A stretch of 64,000 nucleotides of DNA, taken from NCBI GenBank assembly GCA_040882465.1, contig JBBEBG010000033.1, positions 1 through 64,000 of the forward strand, read 5' to 3'. The notes below the pieces were generated by a model. The model was not told where the DNA came from, ran no database searches, and saw only the letters and a list, made by a program, of their open reading frames with translations. Made by a program: the position numbers and the translations under genes. This DNA comes from Gemmatimonadota bacterium (GTDB taxonomy: Bacteria > Gemmatimonadota > Gemmatimonadetes > Longimicrobiales > Gaopeijiaceae). Below are positions 62,840 to 64,000 of the stretch, one piece after another (position 1 is the stretch's first letter; the number at the start of each line of letters is the position of its first letter).

Positions 62840-64000
62840 ATGGCGAATTCCACGAGACCTCGTTCGCCGCGAGACATTGTACTCGCTTTCTTCTGTCTTG
62901 CGGCCCTCCTCCTCGCCCCTGCGGGGGCGGCTTCGCTCCAGGAGATCCGCACCCAGGCCGAAAGCTCGGGCTTCACCGTATACACGGCTTACGACAGCAT
63001 GATGGTCTACCTGGGACGCGTGCAGGCGGGGAGCCCGGATATGCGGCTCGGGATCTACGGAGAGACCCATCAGGGACGGGCCCTTCCCTACGCGGTCTTT
63101 TCGCGCGCCGCGGTCACCGACCCCGAAGACGCGTGGAGGCTGGGCCGCCCCATCCTCGTGCTCGCCGCCGGAATCCACGGAGGCGAGCGCACGCTTCGAG
63201 AGTCCGTCCTGATCCTCGTGCGCGAGTTGGCGACGCCGGGCACACCGATGAACGCGACGCTCGACGAGCTCACGATCCTCGTCGTGCCGCAGATCAATCC
63301 CGACGGCTCCTCCGCGCAGACGCCCCAGCGCGGCAATCTCTGGGGCATAGACCTGAACCGGGACTTCATGAAGCTCGAGCAGCCCGAGATCCAGGGCTAC
63401 GTGGAAAACGTGATCCTCCGCTGGTCCCCGCACCTCTTCATAGATGGCCACAACGGGGGATCCTTTCCCTACAACATCAACTACCAGTGCCCCTCGCATC
63501 CCGCCGCCGATCCGCGGATCACGGCGCTCTGCGACGATCTGATCTTCCCGGCCATTGACGGCGCCCTCGAGGCGGATGGGTACCGCTCCTGGTATTACAC
63601 GGGCGGCAACGAAACCCGGTGGGAGGTCGGGGGACACGACCCCAGAATCGGCCGCAACTACGGCGGCCTCGCGAACACGGTCGCGATCCTCTTCGAGTCT
63701 CCCGGGAGCCAGGTGATGGAGGTCGGGGCTCGAAGCGGCCTCCTCGCGTACCAGACCGTGATCGCTTGGGCGCGGGACAACCCCGAGCTCCTCATGCGGA
63801 CAGTGAACGACGCTCGCCGCGAGACGGTCGCCCTCGGGAGCGCGCCCTCGGGGGAAGTGCCGATCGAAGTCGAATACGCGCCGGAGGACCGGCGCGTGGA
63901 GTACCTGATCGGGGTGGGAAGCGGCCAGGATCGCGAGATCGTCGCCGTCCAGAGCGACTCCCTGATGAAGCGGCCGGTCGTGACCCTCTCCCGTCCTCGC
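62840..64000 (+). CDS. M14-family zinc carboxypeptidase, secreted (truncated by window end)
   Basis: The visible 387 residues start with a signal peptide (about 1-31). M14 zinc/active features include A-G-I-H-G-G-E (H113, E116), I-N-P-D-G, D-L-N-R-D-F and D-G-H-N-G-G (third zinc His), plus L-F-E-S-P-G with the catalytic Glu. It should cleave C-terminal residues from peptides or peptidoglycan-derived substrates. The gene runs off the right edge; no stop is seen. Confidence 0.85.
   Translation, partial: MANSTRPRSPRDIVLAFFCLAALLLAPAGAASLQEIRTQAESSGFTVYTAYDSMMVYLGRVQAGSPDMRLGIYGETHQGRALPYAVFSRAAVTDPEDAWRLGRPILVLAAGIHGGERTLRESVLILVRELATPGTPMNATLDELTILVVPQINPDGSSAQTPQRGNLWGIDLNRDFMKLEQPEIQGYVENVILRWSPHLFIDGHNGGSFPYNINYQCPSHPAADPRITALCDDLIFPAIDGALEADGYRSWYYTGGNETRWEVGGHDPRIGRNYGGLANTVAILFESPGSQVMEVGARSGLLAYQTVIAWARDNPELLMRTVNDARRETVALGSAPSGEVPIEVEYAPEDRRVEYLIGVGSGQDREIVAVQSDSLMKRPVVTLSRPR

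Overview
The window is about 64 kb of GC-rich, densely packed chromosomal DNA from a Gram-negative bacterium. Evidence for the Gram-negative envelope is a Kdo transferase (waaA), many lipoprotein signal peptides, RlpA and periplasmic M23 and DsbA-type proteins. The gene set (GlnRS with a YqeY-like tail, long-form HisG, tandem imelysins, a B3 metallo-beta-lactamase-like protein, a PQQ/heme dehydrogenase) fits a member of Gemmatimonadota or a related high-GC phylum; this placement is inference. The contents are mostly housekeeping. I see no prophage, insertion sequence, CRISPR array, rRNA or tRNA. The left edge looks like a rearranged end, and the right edge cuts through an M14 peptidase gene.

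Layout, left to right. (1) 1-5700: a remnant of a CbiX-like chelatase, then a four-gene operon (imelysin lipoprotein, di-heme DHOR lipoprotein, second imelysin, HTTM/VKGC-like membrane protein) that looks like a metal (iron) handling system, with a Fur-like palindrome upstream. (2) 5705-10379, plus strand: haloalkane-dehalogenase-like hydrolase, waaA, rhodanese, DUF4015 glycosidase-like protein and threonine-dehydratase-like enzyme. (3) 10393-20360, minus strand: complete histidine operon hisG-D-C-H-A-B-F-IE, mostly joined by 4-bp ATGA overlaps and followed by an ABC exporter and threonine synthase. It is preceded by a His-rich leader peptide and a strong intrinsic terminator, i.e. a classical his attenuator, which is the best find of the window. 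(4) 20528-29700: glnS, a GH-A-like lipoprotein, RlpA, an aromatic-amino-acid decarboxylase, a B3 metallo-beta-lactamase fold protein, a VapBC module and a flavoprotein. (5) 29797-33649: uvrA and a lipoprotein. (6) 33755-40878, minus strand: lysR-gltB-gltD. (7) 41194-46514, plus strand: gyrA, P1 peptidase, HAD phosphatase, DsbA-like protein and a small unknown. (8) 46541-58686, minus strand: DUF402 protein, FadB/FadJ-like multienzyme, lipoprotein, a pair of degenerate M16 proteins, M23 peptidase, metG-ricT-accA and a response regulator fused to a degenerate LmbE-like domain. (9) 58750-64000: MFS transporter, PQQ/cytochrome c dehydrogenase and CHRD protein in one minus-strand operon, and a divergent M14 carboxypeptidase.

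Two regulatory themes recur. Translational coupling by 4-bp stop/start overlaps (ATGA, GTGA, TTGA) is very common. Several first genes (his leader peptide, vapB, the lysR gene, possibly rlpA) have a sigma70-like -35/-10 pair ending only 6-8 nt before the start codon, which suggests leaderless or near-leaderless mRNAs.
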